From Deminuibacter soli (GTDB taxonomy: Bacteria > Bacteroidota > Bacteroidia > Chitinophagales > Chitinophagaceae), in NCBI RefSeq assembly GCF_003412455.1, contig NZ_QTJU01000002.1, positions 124,001 to 188,000 on the forward strand: a DNA stretch of 64,000 nucleotides. Reading direction: 5' to 3'. The notes beneath the pieces were generated by a model. The model had not been told where the DNA came from. It did no database searches and worked only from the letters and a program-made list of their open reading frames with translations. Made by a program: the position numbers and the translations under genes. Shown piece after piece: positions 29,359 to 37,766 of the stretch (position 1 is the stretch's first letter; each line of letters starts with the position of its first letter).

Positions 29359-29384
29359 GGGCACCCTTCCGGGTGCTCTTTTAT
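29359..29384 (+). terminator. Intrinsic terminator
   Basis: GGGCACCC / GGGTGCTC stem with TTCC loop and TTTTATT tail. Confidence 0.8.
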
Positions 29385-29547
29385 TATTGTACATACCGTT
29401 TTATTACAAATCATTACAAGTCATTTCCAGTTTATGCCTCGCGTTATTATACCGCTTATTTTCGTTTATGAAGGCCGAAAGCCACAGCGAGGCTGGCGTT
29501 AAAGCATGTGTAACATGCTTTGGTAACTTCCACAAACTGGTGAATGC

Positions 29548-29802
29548 ATGATTACGCAGGAAGAAAAAATAGTAATGCGCGCTGTAGCGCTATGTCACAA
29601 ACCTTTACTAAAGCCGGAAGAGGCACTTATTTACACCAACCTGGAGCGAACACAACTAGCAAAGCGCTGTGAGGAAGCGCATGTTTACAAAAATGCTGCA
29701 GGCTATTATGAACGGGAGCAGTTAGACGCCATGATGCGTGGCCAGACACTTCCCTTATCCATTCAGGCTAAGCCTACCCACGGCAAGAGCGTCAAGTTCT
29801 AA
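29548..29802 (+). CDS. Excisionase-like helix-turn-helix protein
   Basis: 84 residues. The segment KPEEALIYTNLERTQLAKRC followed by EEAHVYKNAAGYYEREQLD fits the winged-helix fold of excisionase-type proteins of Bacteroidota elements. It starts with ATG at 29548 and the primase gene follows three bases after its stop, an arrangement common in integrative elements. Confidence 0.65.
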   Translation: MITQEEKIVMRAVALCHKPLLKPEEALIYTNLERTQLAKRCEEAHVYKNAAGYYEREQLDAMMRGQTLPLSIQAKPTHGKSVKF

Positions 29803-29805
29803 TCC

Positions 29806-30822
29806 ATGGACATAAAGGAAATCAATTCGACACTGGCCATTACAGATTTTTTGGCCCAACTAGGCATCATGCCTGAAAAACAGATTGGTAGAGCAGCTAA
29901 ATACATATCACCGATTCGTACGCCGGAATCGACACCCTCTTTTACAGTAGACATCATAAAAAATGAGTGGTATGATCACGGGGAAGGCCGCGGCGGTAAT
30001 TTATTTGACCTGGCCAAGGAGCTGCATCCTTCTAAGACCAACAGGGAAGTGTTGCAAATGTTAAACCGATTGACAGGCCAATCGGCTCTGAACATCTCCC
30101 CGGAGGCAAGTGCGCTGCAGCTTCGCATCACCGCCGCAAAGCAAAACCCGGAATCGAAAGATAACGCCATACAAGTGACAGGCTACACGAGGCTTTCCAC
30201 GCCGGCGCTCCTGGACTATGTTAAAGAAAGAAGAATCAACGAGGACGTTGCAAAGCGGTTAATGAAGCAGGTCTATTACCAATACAAAGGAAAAACCTAT
30301 TTTGCTGTGGGTTTTCAGAATGACCAGGGAGGGTTTGCCCTCCGCAATAAATACGTCAAACTGGCAAGTATGCCCAATGGGGTTACGTTCATTGACAATG
30401 GTAAAACCTCCCTTACCGTGTTTGAGGGCTTTTTCAGCTATGCGTCTATGGAAACGTTGCGCCCGTACCTGCGTTTGCCGGAAACAAATATCCTGGTATT
30501 AAACTCCCTGTCCTTTTTAAAAGTAAACCGGCCGCTAATGGAGCGGCACTATAAAGTGTTTGCCTGCCTGGACAATGATGAAGCGGGTAATACTGCAACG
30601 GCCTTGCTCAAAAGTTGGAATAACGGCAAATTTTGGGACGCCCGTAAATACTACGCCAGCGGGAAAGATCTAAATGCCTGGCTTATCGAAAACCTGGATA
30701 AGTTAATGCTGCAGCGCACAAAGCTCTCATTAACGCAGCTGGTAAGAACTAACCAAGGCAACCAGATAGGGCAAAACAAGTCGAAGGACCGGGGCCCCTA
30801 CAACCGGGGCAATGAGTTTTAA
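29806..30822 (+). CDS. Toprim domain DNA primase of an integrative element
   Basis: 338 residues. The N-terminus resembles a CHC2-type primase domain (YISPIRTPESTPSFTVD, NEWYDHGEGRGGNLFDLAKE) but lacks the zinc cysteines, as often in element primases. The Toprim domain has FEGFFSYASMETL (catalytic Glu) and ACLDNDEAGNTA (DxD). Likely makes primers for element replication. Ends at a terminator; cotranscribed with the HTH gene. Confidence 0.85.
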   Translation: MDIKEINSTLAITDFLAQLGIMPEKQIGRAAKYISPIRTPESTPSFTVDIIKNEWYDHGEGRGGNLFDLAKELHPSKTNREVLQMLNRLTGQSALNISPEASALQLRITAAKQNPESKDNAIQVTGYTRLSTPALLDYVKERRINEDVAKRLMKQVYYQYKGKTYFAVGFQNDQGGFALRNKYVKLASMPNGVTFIDNGKTSLTVFEGFFSYASMETLRPYLRLPETNILVLNSLSFLKVNRPLMERHYKVFACLDNDEAGNTATALLKSWNNGKFWDARKYYASGKDLNAWLIENLDKLMLQRTKLSLTQLVRTNQGNQIGQNKSKDRGPYNRGNEF

Positions 30823-30894
30823 AAAATGTCTGGCAATAGATCTCACAAATAAAATCCGAACTGTATACAGGTGTTTCTGTCGAGTACGCGCACC

Positions 30895-30922
30895 AAAAAA
30901 GCCCACAATTTTGTGGGCTTTT
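30895..30922. terminator. Terminator between primase and 57-aa gene
   Basis: AAAGCCCAC / GTGGGCTTT stem with AATTTT loop, with A and T runs on either side, so it can serve both convergent units. Confidence 0.8.
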
Positions 30923-30956
30923 ACTATGATAATTTATAAGCTATTAATTGCTTAAG

Positions 30957-31130
30957 TTATAATGTCGAATTAAGTGCCTTCATCAGCGCAGCGGCCTGCT
31001 CGGGCGTCTTAATAATCTTATGCAATGAAGAGCCGTTCTGCGTCGCACTGGCAGGTTTAATACCGGTGTCGCCCAGCGCCTTGGCCCTGGCTTTATAGTC
31101 TGCGATCTTTTTTGCTAAGCTTTCTTTCAT
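30957..31130 (-). CDS. Small basic protein, 57 aa, next to the DUF6934 gene
   Basis: Starts MKESLAKKIADYKARAKALG and ends with TPEQAAALMKALNSTL. It lies nine bases after the DUF6934 gene on the same strand. Two helices are predicted by eye. No family recognised. Tight coupling with the DUF6934 gene suggests a functional pair. Confidence 0.6.
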   Translation of the reverse strand: MKESLAKKIADYKARAKALGDTGIKPASATQNGSSLHKIIKTPEQAAALMKALNSTL

Positions 31131-31139
31131 GATTCAAAT

Positions 31140-31733
31140 TTACTTTAATTTTTGTGAAAAGTCAACTATACTGCCCGCCGCGTTTCTAACCTTGAAAGTA
31201 AAATAATTAAACATCAAGGCTGGAACGTGTCCTTTTTCAATCGGTGACATGGAAGGAATTACGTCATCGAAATCAAAGGGGTTTTCATATTGATGTTTCC
31301 CGAACCGGCTAATTCTTACATAATATTTCAATCCCCGCATTTCAAAGAATTCATTCAGGTAATTGAAATTGCGCTGGAGCATCCGGTAGTAATAATAAGC
31401 ACGTAGATTGTTTGAGCCGTCAATGCCCAGGTATTGATCCGGATGATCAGACAAATAGGCCAATCCGGCTAACAGTATTGACGAAAAGGTTTTTGAATAA
31501 TCTTTATGTGTTATTTCTACCATATCATCGATCTGGTTGCGTGCGTTTAATGGCCCAAAAGCCAGGTTATACACAGATTCCAGAAGCGCATGAGGCTCAG
31601 AGCTGATCTCTATACGTAATGGCAAAGAAGAGCCGTCCTGCAGCTCACTGGTAAACATACTGATACGCAGATCATCACTAAGGGGTTGTATATCGTAGGT
31701 ATTGTCAAAATCAATCTGAACACGTGTCGCCAT
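31140..31733 (-). CDS. DUF6934 family protein
   Basis: 197 residues. The core VYNLAFGPLNARNQIDDMVE followed by a Lys/Ser segment, LSDHPDQYLGIDGSNNLRAY and YYRMLQRNF matches the DUF6934 pattern common in Bacteroidota (an FG...DD motif, then GS..R..YYR). Function unknown. Its first 23 bases overlap the end of the integrase gene, so translation is probably coupled. Confidence 0.65.
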   Translation of the reverse strand: MATRVQIDFDNTYDIQPLSDDLRISMFTSELQDGSSLPLRIEISSEPHALLESVYNLAFGPLNARNQIDDMVEITHKDYSKTFSSILLAGLAYLSDHPDQYLGIDGSNNLRAYYYYRMLQRNFNYLNEFFEMRGLKYYVRISRFGKHQYENPFDFDDVIPSMSPIEKGHVPALMFNYFTFKVRNAAGSIVDFSQKLK

Positions 31734-32883
31734 GGCTGTTAACTGGAGATTTAAAAGTGCTGCAAATGTTGTTTGTTATTTTCCGGAAAATGCCCGGCAA
31801 TGCATCCAAGGAGGGCAGTAAAGCAATCGTTTTCGACTGATCTTTGGGCCGGTAGCGTTTATAGGTATTATCCACCTGTTTTGTGGATGTTAAACCCATT
31901 AAATACGCTATAGTAGCGTTATCTACGCGCGCATCCTGCAATAGAATGGAAAAGCTAAGTCTTGCGCAGGACCAGGTATATACTTTGTCAATGGTAGTAC
32001 CTGCCAGCCATTCCTTTAATACAGCGTTACTGCCGTCAATAGTAGGTAGCGCAAACACCTTATCTGTTTGTTTATAACGACCACCACGGGCTTTACGTTG
32101 GGTTTCCAAAATACCTAAAGCTACTTGGTGCATGGTGATAACAACCGGTCTGCCAGTCTTTGCCTGAATGATCCGCTTTTTGGTCAGTTGAGCATCTTCA
32201 ATATCCGACCAGGTGAGCACACTTACATCGCAGAAACGTAGTGCAGTATAGCAGGAAAAGATAAAGGCATTCGACACCTCTGCATTACGGCAGGGTGTCT
32301 GCAGTAATACCAGGTAATCTTCAACCTCTACGATGTTTTTAAGCCTCGTACTGGGATTTCTTTTGGCAGCCACTTTTTCTGTAGGATCATCCAGGAAATA
32401 ACCTTCTTTGGTAGCAGCAGCCACTGCCCATTTGAACCGCGCAAAATAATTTTGTGGTGTCTCACCAGTAAGAGAATCCAGTAGGTAGCGCCTAAATCGT
32501 TTGCAGAAATCTTCGGTAATATCTATGGGGGCGATAAAATCCGAAGCCACAAACTTTTTAAACTTTTCAAAACAACAAACCAGGTGGCGGTTTTCTTCAC
32601 GCCTGTGCAGCCGCACATATTCGGCAAAGTACTCCATGAAGTTTGTTTTGAATTTGTGCTGTGGTATAAAGCCGGTGCCAATAGCCTGTTGCTCCAAGGT
32701 TGCCTGGGACTTTTTAACATCAATCAATGCGGCCGCTTCGCGGTTGTGCGTTTTTTCAAGCTGGTTCTTGGGCTTAACATAAGTAAATACACCCATGGCA
32801 GGGCGCTGACCAGGCTCACGGCCCAGGTCATAGTACCATAGGTATTTGTTTCCCTTCCGGTTCAGTCGTTTTCCTATTTCCAT
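31711..32883 (-). CDS. Tyrosine recombinase (site-specific integrase), catalytically divergent
   Basis: 390 residues from the Met at 32883 (MEIGKRLNRKGNKYLWYYDL); the frame extends upstream without a good start. It has the SAM-like core-binding domain (about 90-190) and a catalytic domain with the first Arg in YTALRFCD, Lys in QAKTGRP, the second Arg in WSCARLSF and the Tyr in NTYKRYRP. The His of HxxR is Ser, and the His of the LGH box is Leu (LMGLTS). It lies next to tRNA-Leu and overlaps the DUF6934 gene. Confidence 0.85.
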   Translation of the reverse strand: MEIGKRLNRKGNKYLWYYDLGREPGQRPAMGVFTYVKPKNQLEKTHNREAAALIDVKKSQATLEQQAIGTGFIPQHKFKTNFMEYFAEYVRLHRREENRHLVCCFEKFKKFVASDFIAPIDITEDFCKRFRRYLLDSLTGETPQNYFARFKWAVAAATKEGYFLDDPTEKVAAKRNPSTRLKNIVEVEDYLVLLQTPCRNAEVSNAFIFSCYTALRFCDVSVLTWSDIEDAQLTKKRIIQAKTGRPVVITMHQVALGILETQRKARGGRYKQTDKVFALPTIDGSNAVLKEWLAGTTIDKVYTWSCARLSFSILLQDARVDNATIAYLMGLTSTKQVDNTYKRYRPKDQSKTIALLPSLDALPGIFRKITNNICSTFKSPVNSHGDTCSD

Positions 32884-33181
32884 GATACAATTGTTTTGCT
32901 GGTGAAGAAATAAGAAGAACTGATAGCGGCAAGATGTAGGTGAAAGAAGTTCGCCATAGTGGTGACTTTTAGACTTAATAGCATAGCGGCCTGCAGGGGT
33001 AGTGGTTGCAGGTCTATCGTCTTTGCATGAAAGCAACTTTCCTCTCTGGTAGCTTTACTCTGATGGGAGGCTGGTAATGCATGCCGCAATCTACATACCA
33101 AATGGCTGTACATGATTGAGGAAAACACATCTGTTGGTGAAAGCGAAAAGATGTGAAAATAAACGGCTGAAACTTTTTTTC
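32884..33181. other. Leader region of the integrase gene
   Basis: About 300 bases with no convincing gene between the integrase start and the first arm-type repeat cluster. A long minus-strand frame crossing here is an artefact of the neighbouring repeats. Confidence 0.4.
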
Positions 33182-33327
33182 TGTGTGACAGCCTGTGTGT
33201 CAAATTGTGTGTCAAGAAACGTGCGGGGACGATAATTTCTGACAAATGGCGTTCCTGTTGTAGGCGCCAAGATTCCTGTACTTCCCAATTTACCCTGTGT
33301 GACATAGTGTGTGTCATTTATGTGTCG
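33182..33327. repeat. Two clusters of 12-bp tandem repeats, probable recombinase arm sites
   Basis: TGTGTGACA/TGTGTGTCA occurs at 33182, 33194 and 33206 (exact 12-base period), and again at 33296, 33308 and, weakly, 33319. The clusters are 114 bases apart and end about 105 bases from the att core at 33431. The layout is that of arm-type binding sites of tyrosine recombinases. Confidence 0.7.
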
Positions 33328-33384
33328 TAAAAGGTGGGAAAAGGCGTAAAAAAGCGTGAATTTCCATCAAAGCTCAAAAACAAA

Positions 33385-33418
33385 AAAGGCTGTAAGTCAA
33401 CGACTTACAGCCTTTATA
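33385..33418 (-). terminator. Element-encoded terminator for tRNA-Leu(CAA)
   Basis: A 14-pair stem AAAGGCTGTAAGTC / GACTTACAGCCTTT with a three-base loop, followed on the minus strand by a T run. It lies about 15 bases past the tRNA 3' end, inside the island. Confidence 0.85.
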
Positions 33419-33430
33419 ATAACTCTAGCA

Positions 33431-33442
33431 GTGCCCAGAACA
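33431..33442. repeat. attR: tRNA-side copy of the 12-bp repeat
   Basis: GTGCCCAGAACA within the 3' end of the intact tRNA-Leu gene; identical to 14159-14170. Confidence 0.7.
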
Positions 33443-33515
33443 GGAATCGAACCTGCACTCCCTTGCGAGAACCAGATTTTGAGTCTAGCGCGTCTACCAG
33501 TTCCGCCATCTGGGC
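33432..33515 (-). tRNA. tRNA-Leu (anticodon CAA)
   Basis: 84 bases on the minus strand with a seven-pair acceptor stem (GCCCAGA/TCTGGGC), a long variable arm as in class II tRNAs, GGTTCGATTCC in the T arm and anticodon loop CTCAAAA, giving CAA. The 3' end lacks an encoded CCA. It is the integration target of the island. Confidence 0.95.
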
Positions 33516-33751
33516 TTCCGGTTTACCTGGCCAAAGGCCTTGCAAACGGGTTGCAATATTAGGATTTCATTTTTATTGCGCCAAAATACAGGCTGTATAT
33601 TTTGAATTTATTTACAGCAACTCTTCTTAGGCAGGAATATCTTCCGCAGTACCCGGAAAAATCGGTTCAGCCAGTTCATACTTCGTTTTTTAAAATGCAC
33701 AGGCAGTTTTTCTGCTGCCGTTCGCTTAACTTGTCTGGCAAATTTACGCAG

Positions 33752-34951
33752 ATGCCGCTGATTGGTCTTATTAAAGAAGGAAAAGTTCCGGCTGATAACC
33801 GGGTAGCCCTAACGCCCGATCAATGTAAATGGTTGATTAAACATATACCCGGACTGCATATCATAGCCGAACCGGCCCCTAACCGCTGTTTCAGCGACGA
33901 CGAATATGCAGCAGCCGGCGTCACTGTTTCCGGGGATATCAGCGCCTGCGACCTGTTGCTGGGCATTAAAGAAGTTCCTGCCACACAACTGCTGACCGGA
34001 AAAAAATACCTTTTCTTCTCCCATACCCGGAAAAAACAGGAGGCCAACCGCGCATTGATGCAAGCCATGGTGCGCAAAAATATTACGCTGATTGATTACG
34101 AATGCCTGGAGCACGATGATGGCCAGCGTATCATCGGTTTCGGCTTTTTTGCCGGCATCGTAGGTGCACACAATGGTATAATGGCCTATGGCAAAAGAAC
34201 GGGCCTGTTTAACCTCGATTTTGTTTTCAGGCACCATGATTACCGCGAGCTGATACATACCTATTTTGGTCTTAAACTGCCCAATATCAAGATTGCCGTT
34301 ACCGGCAGCGGGCGCGTAGCCAATGGCATTGTTGAAATCATGAACCTGATGGATGTGCAGGAGGTGGAACCCGGTGAATACCTGCAACGCAATTTCAACT
34401 ACCCGGTGTATGTGCACCTGAAAGGACAGGATTTGTACATACACAGGCAAACAGGCACTTACCAGCGTGATGATTTTCACGCCAACCCTGCCGCTTATGA
34501 TTGTCTTTTCAAACAATACTGCACACATACCGATATACTGATGAATGGCATTTACTGGGATACCAGCATGCCGCGTTTGTTTGAATGGGAGGATATGCGC
34601 GCGCCGGATTTCCGCATCAAAACCATTGCAGACATTACAGATGATAAGGGTGGAAGCATACCCTGCAACCTGGGCGACGCGATAATTGGCGATCCTGTGT
34701 ATGGAGTAAATGTGCAGCAGCGCATGAAGGCAGCTCCTTATGGTGATGATGTGATTGATGTAATGGCTGTAGGTAACCTGCCCAATGAACTGCCCCGCGA
34801 TGCCAGCCGTTATTTTGGAGAGCAACTCATGAAGTACATTTTGCCCGATTTGCTGCAAGGCAGCAGTGCTGTCATTGACCGCGCTACTATTTTATCAGGC
34901 GGAAAGCTGACGCCGCAATTTGAATACCTGGCAGATTATGCAGCCGTGTGA
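33752..34951 (+). CDS. NAD(P)-dependent oxidoreductase, alanine/saccharopine dehydrogenase-like
   Basis: 400 residues from the Met at 33752 (MPLIGLIKEGKVPADNRVALTP), which fits the N-terminal substrate domain of alanine dehydrogenase/PNT and lysine-forming saccharopine dehydrogenase. The nucleotide-binding segment is IKIAVTGSGRVANGIVEIM. The frame extends 50 codons upstream but these look unreal. GSIPCNLGDAIIGDPVYG lies in the C-terminal half. Cytoplasmic amino-acid metabolism; the exact substrate is unsure. Confidence 0.75.
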   Translation: MPLIGLIKEGKVPADNRVALTPDQCKWLIKHIPGLHIIAEPAPNRCFSDDEYAAAGVTVSGDISACDLLLGIKEVPATQLLTGKKYLFFSHTRKKQEANRALMQAMVRKNITLIDYECLEHDDGQRIIGFGFFAGIVGAHNGIMAYGKRTGLFNLDFVFRHHDYRELIHTYFGLKLPNIKIAVTGSGRVANGIVEIMNLMDVQEVEPGEYLQRNFNYPVYVHLKGQDLYIHRQTGTYQRDDFHANPAAYDCLFKQYCTHTDILMNGIYWDTSMPRLFEWEDMRAPDFRIKTIADITDDKGGSIPCNLGDAIIGDPVYGVNVQQRMKAAPYGDDVIDVMAVGNLPNELPRDASRYFGEQLMKYILPDLLQGSSAVIDRATILSGGKLTPQFEYLADYAAV

Positions 34952-35034
34952 TAGATGAATGAATATCAAATTAATGTATATCTTTATTTGCTGGTGAGTT
35001 GAAATTTTGTGCATAGTTTAAATGTTTATTGAAA

Positions 35035-35700
35035 ATGGCTATTCAATTACTGGATCCCCAGAATGCTAGATCTTTTAACCAGGGATTCAGGGCAAAAAGG
35101 TTTGCCTTCTTTAAATCCCTGCTGCCATTAGGTGAGGGAAAAACGATAAGGATACTGGATGTAGGTGGTACTGAAAGTTATTGGGAACGCATGGGATTTA
35201 CAACAGAACAAAATGTGCACATCACTTTATTAAATCTGGAGACGGCGCCGGTTCGCTACAGCAATTTCTCCAGTGTTAAAGGGAATGCCTGCAATATGTC
35301 TGAATATGAAGACGGCCATTTTGATATTGTTTTTTCCAATTCTGTTATTGAACACTTGTTCACCTGGGAAAATCAGCAAAAAATGGCTGAAGAGATAAGG
35401 CGGGTGGGTAAGTGTTATTATGTACAAACTCCCAATTATTATTTCCCGCTTGAGCCGCATTGGTTTTTTCCCTTTTTTCAATTTTTGCCTTTTAGATTAA
35501 GGGTTTGGCTGACCCAAAGGTTTAACCTGGGGCACTATCCCAAATCTATTACCCGTGAGGCTGCGATAAAACGGGTAGAGGAAGTGAAATTGCTTACTGA
35601 GGCTCAAATGAAAGTGTTGTTTCCCGATGGAAAGGTATACCGGGAAAAGCTGTTTGGGTTAACCAAATCTGTTACATTGTATAGCTTCCCCACTAAGTAA
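35035..35700 (+). CDS. Class I SAM-dependent methyltransferase
   Basis: 221 residues. SAM-binding motif I reads IRILDVGGTESYW, motif II VHITLLNLE, and the motif after it GHFDIVFSNSVIEHL, typical of the methyltransferase-11 group. The hydrophobic stretch HWFFPFFQFLPF may contact a membrane substrate. ATG at 35035 is preferred over an upstream TTG. Confidence 0.8.
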   Translation: MAIQLLDPQNARSFNQGFRAKRFAFFKSLLPLGEGKTIRILDVGGTESYWERMGFTTEQNVHITLLNLETAPVRYSNFSSVKGNACNMSEYEDGHFDIVFSNSVIEHLFTWENQQKMAEEIRRVGKCYYVQTPNYYFPLEPHWFFPFFQFLPFRLRVWLTQRFNLGHYPKSITREAAIKRVEEVKLLTEAQMKVLFPDGKVYREKLFGLTKSVTLYSFPTK

Positions 35701-35711
35701 CATTGCTTAAC

Positions 35712-36434
35712 TTACAGGTACAAATAAAAAGCCTGCAGTGCTGCAACAAATGCCGGTGTGTACTGGTTTGCTGCATCTTTAATCACCAGGGTATCTGTTA
35801 TAACCGGTTGCGCTGTTTTTCCCAGCAATAACATGCTCCTGAAATTCCCGTGTTTGGTTGTTTGCTGTACCGCTGTTTCACGGTGCAGGTAAAAGCCTTG
35901 TGTTGTTGCAGCAGTAATGGTTTCGGCACTGCGGTGCCAGGGCAGTAATAGCCATAACAATCCATTTGCGGTAAGCAGTTGATGGGCATGCTGCAATAAC
36001 GCTTCTATACGCAATGCTTCACTATGCAGTGCCAGGTTGCGTTTATTATCCTGGCTTTTTAAATCATTCTCAAAGAATGGCGGGTTAGAGATGATGAGCT
36101 CATATGCCTGCGCAGCTTTGTATTGCTGCAGCGGTGTATGAAATACCTGTAAACGTTGCGGCCAGGGCGATGCAGCGAAGTTTTCGCCGGCCTGTTCAAA
36201 TGCACCATCATCAATTTCTACGGCATCGATATGCGCGTCAGCATTTAGCTGTGCATATTGAAGCGACAGCAAGCCGGTGCCGGTACCAATGTCCAGTACG
36301 CGGGTAACAGCAGCGCCACCGGGTAATACCAGAGGGCTCAGGGCACCAAACAGGCAGGCATCTGTGCATACTTTCATGGCGCATTTATCCTGGTGTACGG
36401 TAAACTGTTTAAACCTGAAATAGCTATTGGGCAT
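35712..36434 (-). CDS. trmN6: tRNA1(Val) adenine-37 N6-methyltransferase (TrmN6/YfiC-like)
   Basis: 240 residues starting MPNSYFRFKQFTVHQDKCAMKV, the strongly conserved N-terminus of YfiC/TrmN6 proteins. Motif I is VLDIGTGTGLLSL and the catalytic tetrapeptide is NPPF (ISNPPFFEN), typical of N6-adenine methyltransferases. Cytoplasmic, modifies A37 of tRNA1(Val). Confidence 0.85.
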   Translation of the reverse strand: MPNSYFRFKQFTVHQDKCAMKVCTDACLFGALSPLVLPGGAAVTRVLDIGTGTGLLSLQYAQLNADAHIDAVEIDDGAFEQAGENFAASPWPQRLQVFHTPLQQYKAAQAYELIISNPPFFENDLKSQDNKRNLALHSEALRIEALLQHAHQLLTANGLLWLLLPWHRSAETITAATTQGFYLHRETAVQQTTKHGNFRSMLLLGKTAQPVITDTLVIKDAANQYTPAFVAALQAFYLYL

Positions 36435-36439
36435 GCTGC

Positions 36440-36475
36440 AAAAATAGAGAAAGCCGGCTTAGTGCCGGCTTTCTG
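36440..36475 (-). terminator. Terminator of the sdh operon
   Basis: AGAAAGCCGGC / GCCGGCTTTCT stem with five-base loop; T-rich tail on the minus strand, just past the sdhB stop. Confidence 0.8.
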
Positions 36476-36498
36476 TTGTTATAGCAATTGGCTTGTGT

Positions 36499-37263
36499 TT
36501 ATTTGTCAAGCGTAAACGCTGCGGTAGCATACTCCTGGTTCAGCCTGGCGATATTGCTTACTGAAATGCCTTTGGGGCAGGTGGCCTCACACGCGTTGGT
36601 ATTGGTACATGCGCCAAAACCTTCTTTGTCCATCTGCGCTACCATGTCGAGCACGCGTGATTTGCGTTCAGGTGCACCTTGTGGCAACAAGGCCAGGTGT
36701 GATACTTTGGCAGACAGGAACAACATTGCTGAGCTGTTTTTACAAGCCGCTACGCACGCACCGCAACCAATACAGGCGGCAGCAGCAAATGCTTCGTCTG
36801 CTTTGGCTTTTTCAACGGGGATGGCGTTGGCGTCAACTGCGTTACCGGTATTTACCGAGATATAACCACCGGCTTGTATAATGCGGTCAAATGCTGCGCG
36901 GTCGGTCACCAGGTCTTTGATAACCGGGAAAGCCTTGGCACGCCAGGGTTCTACCACAATGGTGTCGCCATCTTTAAAGGCGCGCATGTGCAGCTGGCAG
37001 GTAGTATTCTGCTGCCAGGGGCCATGTGGCTTGCCGTCGATGTACATGGAACATGCACCGCAGATACCTTCACGACAATCGTGATCGAATGCTACGGGAT
37101 CTTTTCCTTCACTGATCAAACGCTCATTCAATATGTCAAACATTTCCAGGAACGACATCTCTGAAGAAATGTTGGGCAGCTGGTATGTTTCAAAATGTCC
37201 TTTTTCCTGGCTGTTTTGTTGTCTCCACACCTTCAGGGTGAGGTTCATATTATAGTGTTCCAT
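36499..37263 (-). CDS. sdhB: Succinate dehydrogenase/fumarate reductase iron-sulfur subunit
   Basis: 254 residues (a Met five codons in, [12 protein letters not shown], is an alternative start). A 2Fe-2S ferredoxin domain has [15 protein letters not shown]; the C-terminal 4Fe-4S/3Fe-4S domain has [11 protein letters not shown] and [15 protein letters not shown]. It passes electrons between the flavoprotein and the membrane quinone site. Last gene of the operon. Confidence 0.93.
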   Translation of the reverse strand: MEHYNMNLTLKVWRQQNSQEKGHFETYQLPNISSEMSFLEMFDILNERLISEGKDPVAFDHDCREGICGACSMYIDGKPHGPWQQNTTCQLHMRAFKDGDTIVVEPWRAKAFPVIKDLVTDRAAFDRIIQAGGYISVNTGNAVDANAIPVEKAKADEAFAAAACIGCGACVAACKNSSAMLFLSAKVSHLALLPQGAPERKSRVLDMVAQMDKEGFGACTNTNACEATCPKGISVSNIARLNQEYATAAFTLDK

Positions 37264-37300
37264 CTACTTAGTTTGTTTGATTGTTCAATTGTTAGCATTG

Positions 37301-37678
37301 TTAGACTGCTAACTTTATATCGGTATATTTTATCAAACGATTAATGGCTTCAGGTAATTGCTGCAATGCTGTAAAAATATACTGGTACTGTTCCTGCTCT
37401 ATCAGGTTTCTAACCTTTGCCTTCTCATTCCAGTCCAGGCTTTCTTTCACAGAACCACTGCTATACCTGTAAAACTTTATCTTATCCTTTTTAAAATATC
37501 TTCCAAAGCCTTCTGCAATGTTTGCCGAAATGGAATCTGCTGCTCTTATAAACTGTACGCCTACCGTATGCTGCGCAATCCCATTCCAGTTCACTACTAC
37601 GTCCCAAACATAATTGCTCAGATGAAAAGCTTTTTTATAAGCATCTATATCATTTAGCTGCAGGTATTTTTCAGTCAT
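37301..37678 (-). CDS. Four-helix-bundle protein (23S rRNA intervening-sequence type) inside the sdh operon
   Basis: 125 residues with the family pattern YKKAFHLSNYVWDVV, QFIRAADSISANIAEGFGR and YRYSSGSVKES. These proteins are found in 23S rRNA intervening sequences and scattered in Bacteroidota genomes. It stands between sdhA and sdhB, on the same strand, with low-complexity GTTCAA/GTTAG sequence on both sides, so it looks like an insertion in the operon. Confidence 0.88.
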   Translation of the reverse strand: MTEKYLQLNDIDAYKKAFHLSNYVWDVVVNWNGIAQHTVGVQFIRAADSISANIAEGFGRYFKKDKIKFYRYSSGSVKESLDWNEKAKVRNLIEQEQYQYIFTALQQLPEAINRLIKYTDIKLAV

Positions 37679-37766
37679 GGTTAGTTTTTTGAAAAAATAA
37701 GCAATCCTTTATACCTGCAACCTTAAAATATAGCCATCTAACAATGCAACCGTTCAACCATCCGGC

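Noticed and set aside
29146-29394. An 82-codon minus-strand frame
   Set aside because: It spans the terminator at 29359-29384 and has no recognisable feature.
32874-33317. A 147-codon minus-strand frame upstream of the integrase
   Set aside because: Its Thr-His-rich start is created by the 12-bp TGTGTGTCA repeats; the integrase start lies at 32883 and the rest shows no family.
33809-34858. A 349-codon open frame on the minus strand
   Set aside because: It is the exact antisense of the alanine/saccharopine dehydrogenase-like gene and encodes no recognisable domain.
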